The notes: generated by a model not told the origin, from the sequence alone. 11,969 nucleotides of DNA from Glomus cerebriforme (GCA_003550305.1 QKYT01000015.1:264608-276576), one strand, 5' to 3'; positions 1-8,637 are shown, counted from the first letter of the stretch. Program-made: numbers and translations.

Positions 1-27
1 ATACTAAATAAAAATATTAATTTATAT

Positions 28-195
28 TACGGCAATTACAGAATTTCAGAATAAATCTTATAGCCGTATTATTAACGGAATTACGGCATTACGGAATAAA
101 TACTATATACGGCATTAAGGTTTTACGGATTACGGTTTTTACGGTCGGCAATACGGCACGTGCCGTAACCGTGGTAAAATCCGTAATTAATTTTG
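28..195. repeat. Cluster of ACGG/CCGT motifs
   Basis: About thirteen ACGG or CCGT tetramers, mostly as TTACGG or TACGGCA, are packed into roughly 170 bp of otherwise AT-only sequence. Both orientations occur. The stretch has no open frame. Short motif arrays of this kind are typical of the subterminal regions of DNA transposons, but the window starts inside the array and no partner end was found, so the element type is unknown. Confidence 0.6.
152..167. repeat. Perfect 16-bp palindrome TACGGCACGTGCCGTA
   Basis: The sequence equals its own reverse complement over all 16 positions and is centred on a CACGTG hexamer. It lies inside the ACGG cluster, so it may be two ACGG motifs meeting head to head. 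It could bind a dimeric protein (CACGTG is the classic bHLH core), but nothing in the window shows that. Confidence 0.75.
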
Positions 196-211
196 ACGAC
201 ACCTATACATA

Positions 212-291
212 TTGGGTACCCGATGTATAGCAGATTTTCTGCATTTTGGGTACCCGATATTTATAAGATATCTGTAAGATATCTGTAAGAT
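212..291. repeat. Two short direct-repeat pairs: TTGGGTACCCGAT and GATATCTGTAA
   Basis: TTGGGTACCCGAT occurs at 212-224 and again, identically, at 246-258 (34 bp apart). Each copy contains the palindrome GGGTACCC. Directly after come two abutting copies of the 11-mer GATATCTGTAA (267-277 and 278-288), then a partial third. Together with the ACGG cluster this looks like the end region of a repeat family, not a gene. Confidence 0.7.
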
Positions 292-329
292 AAATCAGTT
301 TTTGACCAGTGATTGCGCATTGGAGTAGA

Positions 330-1010
330 ATCCAAAGATATCTCAAAAAAAATCTTGACTTTAATACATGTATAATTATCAAAATGTGTCCATCCATCGA
401 TTCTCAGATTGGAACTCTATTTTAAATTCAAATATTCTATATTTTAGGGTAAATTTCTTTATAATCACTATATATGATTTTAATTATATTAATAATTGTA
501 TAGAGATTTAATGATTATAGTTATATCTCTACAAAATTATCACTTAAGGATGTAATTGACTTGATAAATATATAGAAGTCTGACTATATAAAGTTAAACT
601 TCTAAAATTTGTAAAATACCTAAAGTATTATATATAATTTATAATATACAGTAATTTTTGAAAATTTAAATTCATATATATATCTCTAAATTTTATAAAT
701 ATATATATATATTTTTTTGCAAAGACAAGATAGATAGACAATTTTATTATAAGTATAAAATTATACAAAATATATTTAAGAAAATCCATATATATCTTTT
801 ATTTATTTATAGAAAAATATCATTTGTTGTATTTACTGTATATAATACAGGTCCTCAAATGAGGTTACAAAATAGAGCTTCTTTAAGATATAAATATGCT
901 TTAATTTTTCCCTATATCTCAATGCTAAAATTAATAAATAATTCTTTAAATCAGTTCACCTAAATTTTTTCACAAATACATATGGATTTTTAAATTATCA
1001 TAAAATTAGA
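330..1010. other. AT-rich stretch without a recognisable gene
   Basis: No frame here is open for more than a few tens of codons and no splice-linked coding series was seen. The only local structure is a short hairpin, CCTCAAATGAGG (853-864), and simple AT dinucleotide runs. It is probably decayed repeat sequence. Confidence 0.6.
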
Positions 1011-1250
1011 ATTGCTTATCTAAATTCTTCTAAAATTCTGCACTTAGTTTCGCTAAATTTTTATTATAGTTTTATTATAATTTTATAAAGTTTTTTTTAG
1101 TTTTACCATTTATAATAAATTTTGATAAGTTTTGTCTTTTATTAAGTTTTGCTAATTTTTTAATAAGACAAGACTTTAATATAGTTTCATTAAATTATTA
1201 CATTTTGTCATTTCACCTATTTGCTAAACTTCTTAATTTTACCAAGTAAT
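1011..1250. mobile_element. MITE-like element, copy A (about 240 bp)
   Basis: It is a diverged direct repeat of the element at 1829-2027. Shared blocks include the strings around TTTGCTAATTTTTTAATAAG and ATTTTGTCATTTCACCTATT. The ends are inverted: it begins ATTGCTTATCTAAA and its far end, read in reverse complement, is ATTACTTGGTAAAA. There is no coding capacity. Small size, inverted ends and more than one copy fit a miniature inverted-repeat element. The transposase family that moved it cannot be told. Confidence 0.65.
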
Positions 1251-1828
1251 CTTACACAAAATATTGATAAAATTATAGATACTGGTTGTTAATACCAACT
1301 TCCAGAAATAAGAAACTATATACTAATAACTATTATTAAAATATAAATAAAAGAAAAAGAACCTAAAAATACTTCTATTTCTCTACTTTACCAAACTAAT
1401 TTCTAATACGTATTATAGATATTTTAGCTAAATTAAAATAACTACTTATATTGTCTCATTTATAACTCTTATTTAAAAACTTTTGCCATTAATATATCTA
1501 GTAGTATTCTTCTAAAATAGGCCAATTTTTAATAGTACTAACAAATATTCTCCTATCAAATCAAGATAATTACTTATACATAAAAATAATATATTAGTTA
1601 AATCTATCCAGTCTCTCTTGATTCTTAATATACCTATTGTAAAAGAAAAACTTTCTGCAATACAGTATCTCCTTCCTAAATTCTATACTAAAGTATTTGA
1701 CTTAATACTTATATCTTCTTATATACTTTTTTTATCTTTTTTAATAGCAACATGTTATGTTACCTTAAGGGACTAAATTAAGGAATTATTATCTGTAAAA
1801 TAAAAATCTAAGAAATGTAACAACTAGG

Positions 1829-2027
1829 ATTACTTGTCTAAACTCTGCGCTCACTTTTACCAAATTTTTACTATAATTATAATTTTGCAAAGTTTTATTA
1901 GTTTCGCTATTTATAATAAATTTTACTTTTTGTTAAATTTTGCTAATTTTTTAATAAGATTTTAATATAAATTACTATATTTTGTCATTTCACCTATTTG
2001 TTAAATCCTCTAGTTTTGCCAAGTAAT
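1829..2027. mobile_element. MITE-like element, copy B (about 199 bp), nested in the parent element
   Basis: It begins ATTACTTGTCTAAA and its other end, in reverse complement, is ATTACTTGGCAAAA, giving a ~14 bp imperfect terminal inverted repeat. The body matches 1011-1250. The inverted parent copy reads straight across this point: at 11139-11156 its complement joins the flank TGTTACAAC directly to AAGAAAATCAA, the same flanks seen at about 1816-1824 and 2040-2050. That supports real insertion. A clean target duplication was not identified because the flanks have drifted. Confidence 0.7.
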
Positions 2028-2328
2028 TTTAATAATAATAAGAAAATCAATCACTAAAAAATGATTAGCTACTATTAATCAATTTTTTGATATCATTTTA
2101 TTTTTTGCATTATGACTGTTCAATAATAAACAAAAAATTTTAGAAGTTTAAGATACTTATATTATTTGCAAAAAAAATTACTGCAGTTTGTTTCAGTTAG
2201 TACATTATGCCAAAGAGACCTAAGTTTCAGTATGTTTAATATCTCAAAAATGATCTCTTTTTTTACTTTTTTATTATAAAAATGATTATAAAATTTAATT
2301 AAGAGTAAATACTAGTGTTGTTAAAAAT

Positions 2329-2500
2329 CCAGTTTGGTTTGACTTGAGATCAAAGTCAAGCTGGACTAATAAAATCTCAAGTTGGACTGGACCGAACTGA
2401 TAGATTATTCAAGTCAGACCAGACTGGACTGCTGTGACTTGAATTTACAAGTTGGATTGATGCAAACTAAGTTGAACTGGACTGTAGGGTTGATCAATAA
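2329..2500. repeat. Left subterminal motif cluster of the hAT-like element
   Basis: At least five variants of a CAAGTTGGACTGGA-like motif are packed here, for example near 2378, 2410 and 2448, plus inverted versions next to the terminus (CCAGTTTGGTTTGACTTG). hAT transposases are known to bind repeated subterminal motifs, so these are plausible binding sites. That role is inferred. The open frame across this cluster is a by-product of the repeats, not a gene. Confidence 0.65.
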
Positions 2501-3143
2501 TTATAGCCAATTAGGTTGGTCATTTTTTTTTAATTTTCCATTTCTTTCATTCATCTTTATTTATTCTACTTTTTTTTTTGGGAATTCAGTTGGACTTCTT
2601 TAGGAATACAGGTAAAGTTGAATTTTTTTTTCATTTTTGTTCTTTTTCCATTTTCATTCAAACTTTACTAACACTGTTTTCTTCCTTTTCTTCTAAGTTT
2701 CAGCTGTATTCTTTAAAATGGCAGGCAGGTATATTAGAATTTTTCATTTTCATTTTGATTTTGAACTTTTATACTAACACCATTCATTTTCTTTTTTTCC
2801 TTTAGGATTTGGCTAGCTTCTTCAAGATGATGGGTATGCTAAAATTCTTAGATTTCAACTGGACTCTTTAAGATGGTAGTGTAAGATTTTTTTTGTTTTT
2901 GTTTTCTTTATACTAATCAGCTTTTTTTTTTTTCTTTAGGACTTTCAGTTTTGGTTGAGCTCTTCAAAACTGCAGATATTCTTCTTTAGTAGACTCCCTT
3001 TAGTTTTGATATTGGATATTTTAATAAGTTTCATAACGAAACTTACAAATAATTTTTGTTTTTTAAGAAACATTTTACTAACATTTCATTCTTTCTTTTT
3101 TGTAGGTACTGAGAAGATTTGATTTGGAATATCTGGGAATTGG

Positions 3144-3173
3144 AATGGTAATTTCTTTGCAAAACTTACCATT
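3144..3173 (+). other. Hairpin enclosing a 5' splice site
   Basis: AATGGTAA (3144-3151) pairs perfectly with TTACCATT (3166-3173) across a 14-nt loop. The GT donor of the intron-like segment at 3148 lies inside the stem. If transcribed, the donor could be masked from U1 snRNA. Confidence 0.5.
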
Positions 3174-3258
3174 TTGTTTATTTTTTTTAATTAGAAACGT
3201 TTTCTAACATTTCTTTTATTTCTTTTTTATAGGATTCGATTCAGATGATGTAGATGGT

Positions 3259-3287
3259 AAGTTTCATAATGAATTGTTATGAAACTT
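3259..3287 (+). other. Second hairpin over a 5' splice site
   Basis: AAGTTTCATAA (3259-3269) pairs perfectly with TTATGAAACTT (3277-3287) across a 7-nt loop, an 11-bp stem that begins at the third base of the GTAAGT donor (3257). A shortened relative, AAGTTTC/GAAACTT (3026-3032 and 3038-3044), sits at the equivalent place in an upstream unit whose donor has decayed to ATAAGT. Confidence 0.55.
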
Positions 3288-3654
3288 TAAAATTTTTTAC
3301 TTTTTTTTATTATTAAAAATATTTTCTAATGTTTCTTTCATTTCTTTTTGTAGGATTCAGTATCTTGAGTTTAGAATGATGATTAGCAAAAGAAGAAATA
3401 GATTAGTTGATCGTACAATAGAAGCATGTATGTGTTTAAATTCTTGGATAGCAATATTAGATAATTAGAAAATATAAATGTAATTATATTTTTAGTTTAT
3501 ATTTTTAGTGCATATAAATATTACATAATATATAAATATTATATAATTGCAAAGTAACAAATAAAATTACATTTATAAATGGTTTAATAAATATTATATA
3601 GTATAATGATTTGTAAAATTTGCAAAATTAATCATCAATCCATCAACCTCATCA

Positions 3655-3840
3655 ATCCCATCAACCCCATTAACTTCAAGTTAGACTAGACTGCAACTTT
3701 GAAATTTTCAAGTTGGACTGGATCGTAACTTTGAAATTTCAAGTTTGACTGGATCATAACTTGAAAAACTTTCAAGTCAGACCGGACTGATCCCATCAAT
3801 TTGGTTTAGTCTGGTTCAGTTCAGGCAGGCTATCCAGCTT
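3655..3840. repeat. Right subterminal motif cluster of the hAT-like element
   Basis: Four direct copies of the CAAGTTGGACTGGAT-like motif (near 3678, 3709, 3739 and 3773) are followed by an inverted version (GGTTTAGTCTGGTTCAG) next to the right terminus. The motif and its terminal inversion match the left cluster, which ties both ends to one element. Confidence 0.65.
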
Positions 3841-4245
3841 GAACTTAATAATACTAATAAATACCAAACTTATACTCCAGAAAAAAACTCTCTTTATTAT
3901 ATCAAGCTCATACTTTAACTCTGTGAAAATTATTTTGATTTTCAAAAAAAAACTTCATGCTAGGTCAACTTTTAGGTTTATTAAAAATAGTTACAACTTA
4001 CATATAAAATTACTTATGGTAATAGTTCAGTTTCATGACCAATAGTATGTGTAACCCTCCAAGATATAAGCTAAGGAATAAAGCCCAATTGGATAAGAAT
4101 TATTTTAAATAAATTAGAACAGTAGTACAGAATAATAATTTAAGCCTCTCTACTTTTATTACATTTCAAGTATTTTTGAATGGGCTTGCCCTTATAATAT
4201 ATACATTTTATAAACCTTTTATCCATTTATTTATCTAATTCCTAG

Positions 4246-4421
4246 GTATTACCGTCACTTTTCCGCCTCCACGTGATCATAGCAAAATATTTGTCATCTT
4301 GTGTCACACCCTCCACTTTGTGAAATCATATTTGTCACGCCCTTATTTGTCATATGGTTAATTTTTTAATGCCATAATGCCGGCCAAAAGTCACGTGAAG
4401 CGGAAAAAGTGACGGTGATAC
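4246..4421. mobile_element. Palindromic MITE with ~31-bp terminal inverted repeats
   Basis: The left arm (4246-4276, starting GTATTACCGTCACTTTTCCG) and right arm (4391-4421, ending AGTGACGGTGATAC) are reverse complements apart from two substitutions and two single-base shifts. Each arm contains a CACGTG hexamer (4270-4275 and 4392-4397). The 114-bp centre holds repeated TTTGTCA motifs. TA dinucleotides lie just outside (4243-4244, 4432-4433), which could be a Tc1/mariner-style duplication, but AT richness makes that weak. It ends about 70 bp before the ASK1 start codon and so occupies its promoter. Confidence 0.75.
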
Positions 4422-4490
4422 TGCCCCCCCCTAAAATTAGTAATAAAATATCAAAAAAAAAATCACGTCCGATAAACACGTCGACATAAC

Positions 4491-5728
4491 ATGTTTGCTT
4501 CAGTAAACGATTTAACTGCAAGACTTGAAAAGTTGGAACAAAATATTACTTTAACTTTACAAGAGATAGACCATAATTTTTCAGCATGTCAGTATAAAGT
4601 TACAACGAGGGTTTTACCGCAAATAACGCGTTTTGCTTGCGTTTCCGAAGATATTTGGGAAAATTCAAAGGTTTTATTCTATGTAATTTCTTTATTATTA
4701 AAACAAACGCGTTATTTAATATTAATACAACTTTATCGGCGGGTTGGAATTAGTTGTGGTGGTCATTTTTCGAGTCATTAGATTTGACTGCAAATGATAC
4801 GATTTCAGCAACGTCATCTGAAGATTATATCAATTTGAAAAAGAGACTTGTTATTAATGAAGCTTCATCATTTAAATCAGAAACAAGTAAAGCAGCCACT
4901 AATTCGAATCCTTCAAAGTACATTTTCAAGTCTTTAGATTCAACGGCGGATGATACAATTTCGGCAGTAGATTATATTAATTTGAAAAAGAAACTTGTAG
5001 TTGAAACATCATCATCAGAATCTGGGACAAGTAAAGCAGCAACTAATTCGACGCTAAATAATCCTTTAAAATACAATTCTCTGACTTCAACTCCTTTACA
5101 AGAACCACAATATGTTCACAAAATGTTACAATCACCATATTGGGGAGGTAAAAAAATTGAGGTAAAAAAATCTTCAAATGAAGATACTTTGTCCACCACT
5201 TCAATTGTTTTGCCATCATTGGATAGTGATTATGATTTTGCTGGAATCTCACCACCTGTCACTATTCAATTTTCCGTGGCACCTTCTAAATTACTAAAAA
5301 CGCCTGCTAAAGAAGCTGCTAAACTTATTGTAGATGAACTTGTTAGTTGTTTGAGTCCTGATATAACAACTCCCTCTAATTCAAATAAAAACGAGTTTAA
5401 CAGCAAAACAAATACAATTTCCTCCTTATTTAGTGATATTAATCATAGATATCAAATTTATTCGCCTGGTTATAAAATGGATCGCGTCCATGTTAATTAC
5501 ATAGGCGAAAAACTATCGGCAAAGAGGAATGATACTTTTTATCGAGTTAAACCTACTTCTTTAGCACAACCAAGGTCATTAGGATCGTTTGCTGTTGGTG
5601 ATAATATGCAACAAGTTCGTTCGTTGTTTACTTCTAATTGTGTTGATGATGATGAAAGTGAGGATGATACTATGAATTCACCTTGTCCAGCTGGTCCAGT
5701 TGTAAAAAATGAATCGATTGTCGAATAA
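4491..5728 (+). CDS. ASK1: DASH/Dam1 complex subunit Ask1 (kinetochore), two exons
   Basis: Ask1 is a subunit of the fungal DASH (Dam1) ring that couples kinetochores to spindle microtubules. Predicted exons are 4491-4670 and 4754-5728 (384 aa). Residues 9-67 match the Ask1 N-terminal domain, with the hallmarks LEKLEQNITLTLQEID, VLPQI and IWENSK followed by WWSFFE. Residues 226-257 carry the second conserved block, with SPPVT, SKLLKTPAKEAAK and IVDEL. An acidic patch (DDDESEDD) lies near the C-terminus. Eight S/T-P sites fit the known Cdk1 regulation of yeast Ask1. The ATG follows an in-frame TAA at 4473. Residues 68-169 hold a tandem duplication not expected in the family. The donor is slightly uncertain: 4671 gives a gap-free family fit, while 4683 would add four residues (VLFY). 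Confidence 0.88.
4625..4713. promoter_or_regulatory. Pair of AACGCGTT (MluI cell-cycle box) sites
   Basis: The palindromic 8-mer AACGCGTT occurs at 4625-4632 (exon 1 of ASK1) and at 4706-4713 (its intron). ACGCGT is the MCB site bound by the MBF factor that drives G1/S transcription in yeasts. Two copies 81 bp apart stand out in AT-rich DNA, and a cell-cycle gene is a fitting place. The position inside the transcribed region is unusual, so function is only inferred. Confidence 0.35.
4671..4753 (+). other. ASK1 intron
   Basis: This 83-nt intron is phase 0, with donor AAG/GTTTTA, a possible branch point ATTAATAC (4721-4728) and acceptor AATTAG ending at 4753. The alternative donor GTAATT at 4683 is closer to consensus but inserts VLFY between IWENSK and LWWSFFE, which breaks the family spacing. 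Both donors keep the frame. Confidence 0.65.
4775..5083 (+). repeat. 52-residue in-frame tandem duplication within Ask1
   Basis: Unit 1 (4775-4930, residues 68-119) and unit 2 (4931 to about 5083) share SLD-x-TA-x-DTISA, DYINLKK-x-LV and SKAATNS in the same order. The period is exactly 156 nt at the start of each unit. Unit 2 lacks TSSE before DYINLKK and has a few other small changes, so the duplication is not recent. The repeated LKK-centred segment may be a short binding motif. Confidence 0.85.
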
Positions 5729-6551
5729 AATTAATAGAAAAAAGACGTGTTTTTTTATCGGTACACTATTATTTTATCTATTGTTAAGTTTCAAGACGAT
5801 TATATTTATTTACTACAATAAACCCTTTTATTCCTTTATTCATATAAGAAAATATTGAATATAACCAGAAAAATTTCTCTATCGTACCAATAAAAACAGA
5901 AAGAAAGGAAGAGAAAAAAAATTATTGAAATTCAGAGAAAAAAAAAATCCGTGCCACTGCTACACCCACTATAAAAAATATATAACCCAGCTCTTGGTAA
6001 ATTCTTAATATAACCAAAGAAGAAAACCCGGCTGTACACTACCCTAACCAAGCGAGAAAAAAATAAAATAAAATCAAAATATAAAACAAAACGTTCGTTC
6101 ACATACATTTTTCTATTTTTTTATTGAAATTTTTCGTGAAAATATTTGAAAGAAAATTTTACCCGTCTTGATATAATTTCAGATATCAACTTTCAAATCT
6201 CAGTAAAGCAATTCGTAAAAAAAATTAATAATTTGATTTTTTTTTTTTTTTTACTCGTATTTGTATTATTACTTTCAAGATTTTTTTTTTTTTTGTAAAT
6301 TAAAATATCAAGTAATAATGATTTTTTTGCGGAATATTATTAATAAATCCTAGAGTAAAGAATAAAAACACAACTGAAAAGGCTTTGAAATATTATAATT
6401 TTCTTTTAATGTTTCGCCATGGTCTTTAAGATACAAGTGCGGGACGTTTGGGCATGTCAGAGATATGTTCTGGCGACTATATATTATCACAGAAAGTGAA
6501 CAGTTAATAATTAGAATTTAACTCCATGAAAAGGATGATAATATGATTTTA
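5729..6551. other. Convergent intergenic region of ASK1 and PCF11
   Basis: The region holds both 3' ends. It is AT-rich with several homopolymer tracts (T runs at about 6238-6252 and 6282-6294). A more complex islet (about 6410-6500) contains a 26-codon ATG-to-TGA frame on the + strand (6419-6499). No conserved gene was recognised. Confidence 0.6.
5817..5822 (+). terminator. Candidate ASK1 polyadenylation signal AATAAA
   Basis: A canonical AATAAA lies 89 nt after the ASK1 stop codon. Another AATAAA overlaps the stop itself (5724-5729, containing TAA), but cleavage that close would leave almost no 3' UTR. Confidence 0.4.
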
Positions 6552-8564
6552 TCATACCGCTTTTCTTTTACCAAGAATGGGAGGACTTGAGGGATTTTCA
6601 CTTTCAGATAATTTTGCATTTTCTTGGTTCTGAAATAAAAAATATAGAATTAATATCAAACACAGAACTTTCATAAATGACAAAATTACCTTAAGCGCAT
6701 CAGCATGACAAGTTGCATGATATATAACACCATCAACTTCTACAGCATTACGAAATAACCACTCTTCATCCGTATCATTCCAAAAACATTGAAATTTTTC
6801 TTGACAAATTGGACATGGTTTACCAGCTTTTTCAGGATCAAGTGGTACAATAACTGTTGATTCATTAATTAATTCATCTCTTTTGTTTGTTTGAATATTA
6901 ATATTAACACTACCGGTTATGTTTTTTGTTGAACCAATATTGTCAAAGTCAAAGAATGCTGGAGTTGCAGTATTCTTTGTATCTGATTCTCTTGAGTGAA
7001 TCCAATCCTTTAATATATGAATATTTTTTTTTGCCAGACAGATTCGAATTATTGAAATAAAATGAAAAGAAAAATATTAAAATCAAAATTAACATCAAAA
7101 TTATAAATTATAAAGTAAATTGTGTTAATTTACCTCATCGCTAACAAACCAACTACGACTTTGTGCCTTTTTTGATTTTTCCTTCATTCGACGATTTTGA
7201 CGAAAATGCCAATCCAAATGAGCGTCCATCTTCGCTTTTCCTTCTTCATCTCCGGGGTATCGAAATCCGCATTGTTTGCATTGGCGTGGTAAAGCATCAT
7301 AAATAACGGCAATCGCCCCCTCATGTTTGCTTTTAATTAAAAATTTAGGGTTAGTATCTTTGAATTTTTGACGATTTAAAGATATGACTAATATGATTTA
7401 CCGTTGAATGTCATTACTAGTAAGTTGAATTCTTTCCAAATTCATTACAGATTTCACAGTAGATAAAGGTAGTTCTGCACTAACTGAATTTGAAGGAGGC
7501 GGTGTAGGAGTGTTATTTCTTCCGGTAAAATTCAATCCACCAACATTACCAAGATTAGCACTAGTATTTGCAAGTAATCCAAAGTCAATCAAATTCTTAA
7601 CTAGAGCATTCGGATCTGCTAAAAGAGAATGTGATGGCGGTTGTGGTGGCGGTTGTCGTGGAATAGAAGAAGGAGGCTGTTGAACAGGGGATCTCACTGG
7701 AATTGAACCTGGATGAGGTTGTGAAAGAAGTGAACCTGAATTGTTGAAAGAACTTGTTGATGAAACAACTGCAACACTAACGGATGATAATGCATTTAAA
7801 TTAGTTATACCAGTAATAGAAATCGAAGGCCCTAGACTTTGAGTCAAATTAGGGAATGAAGGTGAAATTATAGAAGGTCCTTGAGCTTGAACCGTAGCGG
7901 GATTAGGAATCTGATTAAACGAGGCGAAGAGTTGTCGAACCTGTTGAATTTGATCAACCGTAAGAGACGCTTTTTGAAGGACTTCTGAAAGCTGAAAATA
8001 TGAAGATCTTAGTAAAAGTCACGATTAATAAGATAAATCCTTCTGGGGATCGATTTAATCTTCAAGCTAACCTGCTGTAAATTTACAATTTGATTTTGAT
8101 TTTGCAAATCACTAGGATTTCTCAAAGCATATTGTTGGCGTTGCAAAATCAAGCCCTGACAATCTTGTAAAAGTCTTTGTTGTTCGGGAGGTGGAACAAA
8201 CACTTGGTTTTGTTGAATAATAGGTTTGTTTGCAAACTAATTATAATAGAAAAAAAAGCGCGAAATAAAGGAAATCATCAATATATTATATAAAGTTCTG
8301 GATAATGCATTTGATCATCACTTCCAAGAAAAAAACAATTATTTTTGATCGTCATTTAAAACGATTTTATTTCACAAGGATTTGGTAAGGATCGTGGAAA
8401 ATAAAGGAAATACAAAGATATAAGAATGTCCATATAATGTTTCGGAGAAATATCTCTTTTGGATATAAATTTTTAATATATATATCTCTCTTTTTTTTTT
8501 GTTTTCAGATTTTATCTTTTTTTTTTTTGGTATTTTTGATTCTTTACTATTGAATTTTCTTATT

Positions 8565-8637
<73 letters not shown>

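Larger units (their letters stand above)
2581..3380 (+). repeat. Tandem array of micro-exon/intron-like repeat units
   Basis: Roughly eight diverged units follow one another. Exon-like parts resemble GATTTCAGTTGGACTTC followed by TTTAAGATG. Intron-like parts begin GTAAAG (2612), GTATAT (2729), GTAAGA (2881), a decayed ATAAGT (3024), GTAATT (3148) and GTAAGT (3257). They carry branch-point-like TACTAAC or relatives at 2666, 2772, 2911, 3076, 3202 and 3324, then T-rich tracts and AG at 2697, 2805, 2939, 3105, 3232 and 3353. Exon-like lengths are about 24-42 nt, with one longer composite around 2806-2880. The joined exons do not keep an open frame (the 24-nt piece at 3233-3256 brings an in-frame TAG after the open 42-nt piece at 3106-3147), so a protein product is doubtful. 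It may be spliced non-coding RNA or a former gene. Confidence 0.6.
2313..3856. mobile_element. Non-autonomous hAT-like DNA transposon (1544 bp)
   Basis: The termini are TAGTGTTGTTAA (2313-2324) and TTAATAATACTA (3845-3856), which form a 12-bp inverted repeat with two mismatches and the (C/T)A-GTG-type start typical of hAT elements. The flanking 8-mers are GTAAATAC (2305-2312) and ATAAATAC (3857-3864), a 7/8 match of the 8-bp length hAT transposases duplicate. The inverted parent copy near 10915-10925 lacks the insert. No transposase domain is visible. The interior is instead an array of exon/intron-like repeats bounded by subterminal motif clusters. It must have been moved by a transposase elsewhere. 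Confidence 0.7.
1632..4080 (+). mobile_element. Decayed repetitive parent element, copy 1, with two nested insertions
   Basis: Three blocks of this stretch (about 1632-1824, 2041-2312 and 3857-4080) match, in order, consecutive parts of the inverted copy at about 10710-11345. Anchors are TTAAGGGACTAAA (from 1765; reverse complement at about 11195-11207) and CTTCATGCTAGG (from 3953; reverse complement at about 10818-10829). The breaks between blocks coincide exactly with a MITE (1829-2027) and a hAT-like element (2313-3856). Short open frames around 3940-4040 align in frame with the other copy (both read LHAR-x2-FRF), so the parent may once have coded for protein, but both copies are broken and I do not recognise a family. 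Outer limits are approximate. Confidence 0.6.

Noticed and set aside
203..397. 64-codon minus-strand open frame
   Set aside because: It lies across the GGGTACCC/GATATC repeats, has no family resemblance and no splice partner.
1011..2027. The two ~200 bp direct repeats as LTRs of one retrotransposon
   Set aside because: Each copy has its own inverted ends, and the inverted parent copy shows the second was inserted alone. No primer site, polypurine tract or pol sequence lies between them.
2382..2805. Overlapping + strand open frames of 73-75 codons
   Set aside because: They run through the subterminal repeats and T-rich intron-like segments. Their Phe/Leu-rich translation is what T tracts give.
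5043..5255. Antisense frame within ASK1
   Set aside because: It is a shadow of the well-supported sense gene.
4754..5728. ASK1 exon 2 as a separate gene starting at TTG 4754
   Set aside because: The conserved Ask1 N-terminal domain is split exactly across the intron, so both pieces are one gene.
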